A stretch of DNA of 64,000 nt from Syngnathus acus (Eukaryota; Chordata; Actinopteri; Syngnathiformes; Syngnathidae), in assembly GCF_901709675.1 (NCBI RefSeq), contig NC_051091.1:555967-619966 (forward strand), in the 5' to 3' direction. Positions within the stretch are counted from its first letter, which is position 1; each line of letters opens with the position of its first letter. Position numbers and translations under genes: made by a program. This document shows positions 49,981 to 64,000 of this stretch, piece by piece. Below the pieces are notes generated by a model. The model had not been told where the DNA came from, did not search any database, and saw only the letters and a program-made list of their open reading frames with translations.

Positions 49981-51659
49981 GTTAAATAGACATGCTTAGA
50001 TTGTAGCACTGACTTTCTCTCCCAAGCAAGCAAGCAAGCCGGGCTTGGAACAGAAAGCCTCCTGGCCTTGACCAAATGAGGCAAAGAATAGAAGAGGGAG
50101 GCTTGCTCTATTCAGTGGTGAGCAGGGAGCACTAATTTACGCCTTTGCCATGTTGGGTTCGCCTGGTGTTGGTCGTGACTACTAAACAGGATGGTTTCAG
50201 CAGGGATAAACGCGATGTCGCAACATGCGTGCGTGCGTGCGCGCGTGCGCGCGTGCGGAGAAAAGCTGCGTTATGTCAAGACTGAAAGCAAAGCTGAAAT
50301 CCAAACTTGTTGTTTTTTCTTCATGTGTCGCAAAGTAGCCAGCACAATAGGAAAATGGCAGGTGGAATGCGCACCTGCAACTTGCCACCTTTGCCGTGCA
50401 CTATTTAGTCGTGGCAAAAGTATTCACACGCTCTCTACCTATGTCATTAAAAGAACGACATCTTTTCATGGTCCCACGGTTTGCTTATGCTTAAACAAAA
50501 GCTTTCTTCATTTATATTATGTCTATGGATCGACCTATTAAGTGAGAAGTCTTTTTGATATTTTAATACATGGACGAAATAGTTGTTAAGGAAGAAAAAC
50601 AATTTCAAGAAATATTACCACTACCACTACTACTAATAAATGCAAATTTGATTTGGAAAAAAAAAAACCCGATGAAAATCAGTCTTTGTTTATGAATCAT
50701 GGTTCAACAGGATTAGTTTAACGATTAAACTCGTGAAACAGGCCTGGATTAAAAAAGAAAAGAAAAAATGCTTCTCGTCAACTAAAATGATTTTTGTAGC
50801 TTTCAGTGAGACCTCTCAGCAGGTGTTTTGGATAACTCTCTTTTTTCACTCAGTTGACAATATTCCAGTCTAAGGTCTCGGAAGGAATTGCACTTTGTCT
50901 ACTCTCCACGTAGTACATACATATTGTGATGAAGGCTCATGCGTCAAGCTCATTCTGGCTATTCCAAATGACGACGGTCTCGGACTGGCAGCTGTTTGAA
51001 TTGAATGCTCAATGTCTAATCAATTGATGTATTTCTTCTCTCAGCTTATGGTCCACTCTGTTTGGAGGAGTCCCTTCCCGTGGCTGGTAATTCGATCTTG
51101 GTGCTGCAGACCTTTAAATATCTTCAGTGAAAAGACCTTTCCAGCAGCCACGTGGTGTAAGGTGAGACATTGCCAGCCCCTTGGTTATATTGCAATCAGA
51201 CCAGCCGCCACTTCGGACATCTGACCTTTCACATTTAGTAACTTCAAGCCGGGACTCTTGACCAACAGAGGTTATTGTGGTGAGTCCCTCCGCCAAGTCA
51301 TTGAACTGGTATGCTTTGTTGTTTTTCTTGCCAGCCCACAGGGAGCTGCTTGCATTGAATGGAGAACATACTGGTCCTGCTCCCAAAACACCGTCAGGAA
51401 CACAGGGTGTGCAGACAAACGGATGCACGTGCTTTGCTCCAATTTAGTTTCCCCAACAGAGCAATTTCCATTTGGGCTTTGGAGAACGATAACACCGCAT
51501 TTTTAATGGGCTAAATTACTTGGAGCCATCAGGATCAAAAGCAGCTCAGGTGGCGCTCCAGCGACTTGAGGCAGACATAGTTTCTCGGTAAGCCCATTGT
51601 CTTCCAAAGGCTTCCGCATGGTACTTTGGTCGAAAGAACAAGACAAACTGCCCGACAAA

Positions 51660-63741
<12,082 letters not shown>

Positions 63742-64000
63742 GTGAGGACTCGATGCTTGTTGTATTTTCGGTCTTCAGAAATGATCCGAAAAAGCAATGT
63801 AGTGACTATGACCTCTTTCCAAATGAGCAAAGGTCAGGAGAGAGGGAGGGAGGGCTGCGTCGCTGTGGGAGTGGCCAATTTCAGGCTTGGCCAATCAAAG
63901 CGACTCCCTTCATGGCCGCACCTGTGGCTGCTCTCAGCTCGTTAGCCGCCCTTTATAAACCAGCACACCTAGCCCTCTGTGTCGGTCCTGTTCTCTTGCA
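63742..64000. other. slc41a1 intron at window end
   Basis: The intron follows the GTGAGG donor after 63741. It contains GGCCAATCAAAG (about 63888) and CCTTTATAAACC (about 63949), which together resemble a CCAAT/TATA promoter. No exon is visible before the window ends. Confidence 0.5.

Overview
The window is from a ray-finned fish, most likely a percomorph teleost. The genes have vertebrate exon-intron structure with small introns. The dispersed repeats are families I recognise from percomorph genomes: a tRNA-derived SINE, a cattle-trail of fragments of one common dispersed repeat, and a TA-flanked element with GGCGCACC ends. Simple-sequence arrays are very dense. All three protein genes are on the + strand: cacna1s (skeletal-muscle L-type calcium channel Cav1.1), klhdc8a (kelch-repeat protein) and slc41a1 (Na+/Mg2+ exchanger). 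Their human orthologues all lie in 1q32.1, so this is a conserved linkage group.

Layout. 1-2165 is the end of a cacna1s intron. 2166-14678 holds 40 exons of cacna1s (exons 3-42 by analogy with the mammalian gene). Their lengths add to 4,731 nt, exactly 1,576 codons plus a stop, and every exon junction keeps the frame; exons 1-2 lie upstream of the window. 14679-43600 is a long non-coding stretch full of microsatellites, with one SINE. It also holds a very clear mir-135 hairpin at about 27990-28070, matching the mammalian position of mir-135b close to KLHDC8A. 43810-45774 is a complete 7-exon klhdc8a of 354 codons. 45775-51600 is intergenic, with a CpG-rich stretch near 49300-50000 that probably contains the slc41a1 promoter. 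51660-63741 carries the first seven coding exons of slc41a1; the rest of that gene lies beyond the window. Its introns hold a LINE remnant, a palindromic decamer minisatellite, a non-autonomous DNA transposon with an internal 251-bp tandem repeat, and two large CTGC/GCAG arrays.

Biology. The most notable observations concern Cav1.1. The domain I selectivity-filter glutamate is replaced by glutamine (QEEE instead of EEEE), and a lysine follows the domain III filter. The beta-subunit binding site and the II-III loop excitation-contraction coupling core are intact, so this looks like a voltage sensor adapted to signal to the ryanodine receptor with little or no calcium permeation. The open reading frame also stops close to where mammalian Cav1.1 is cut by proteolysis. 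Two of its introns use GC rather than GT donors. I see no viral, toxin or prokaryotic genes.
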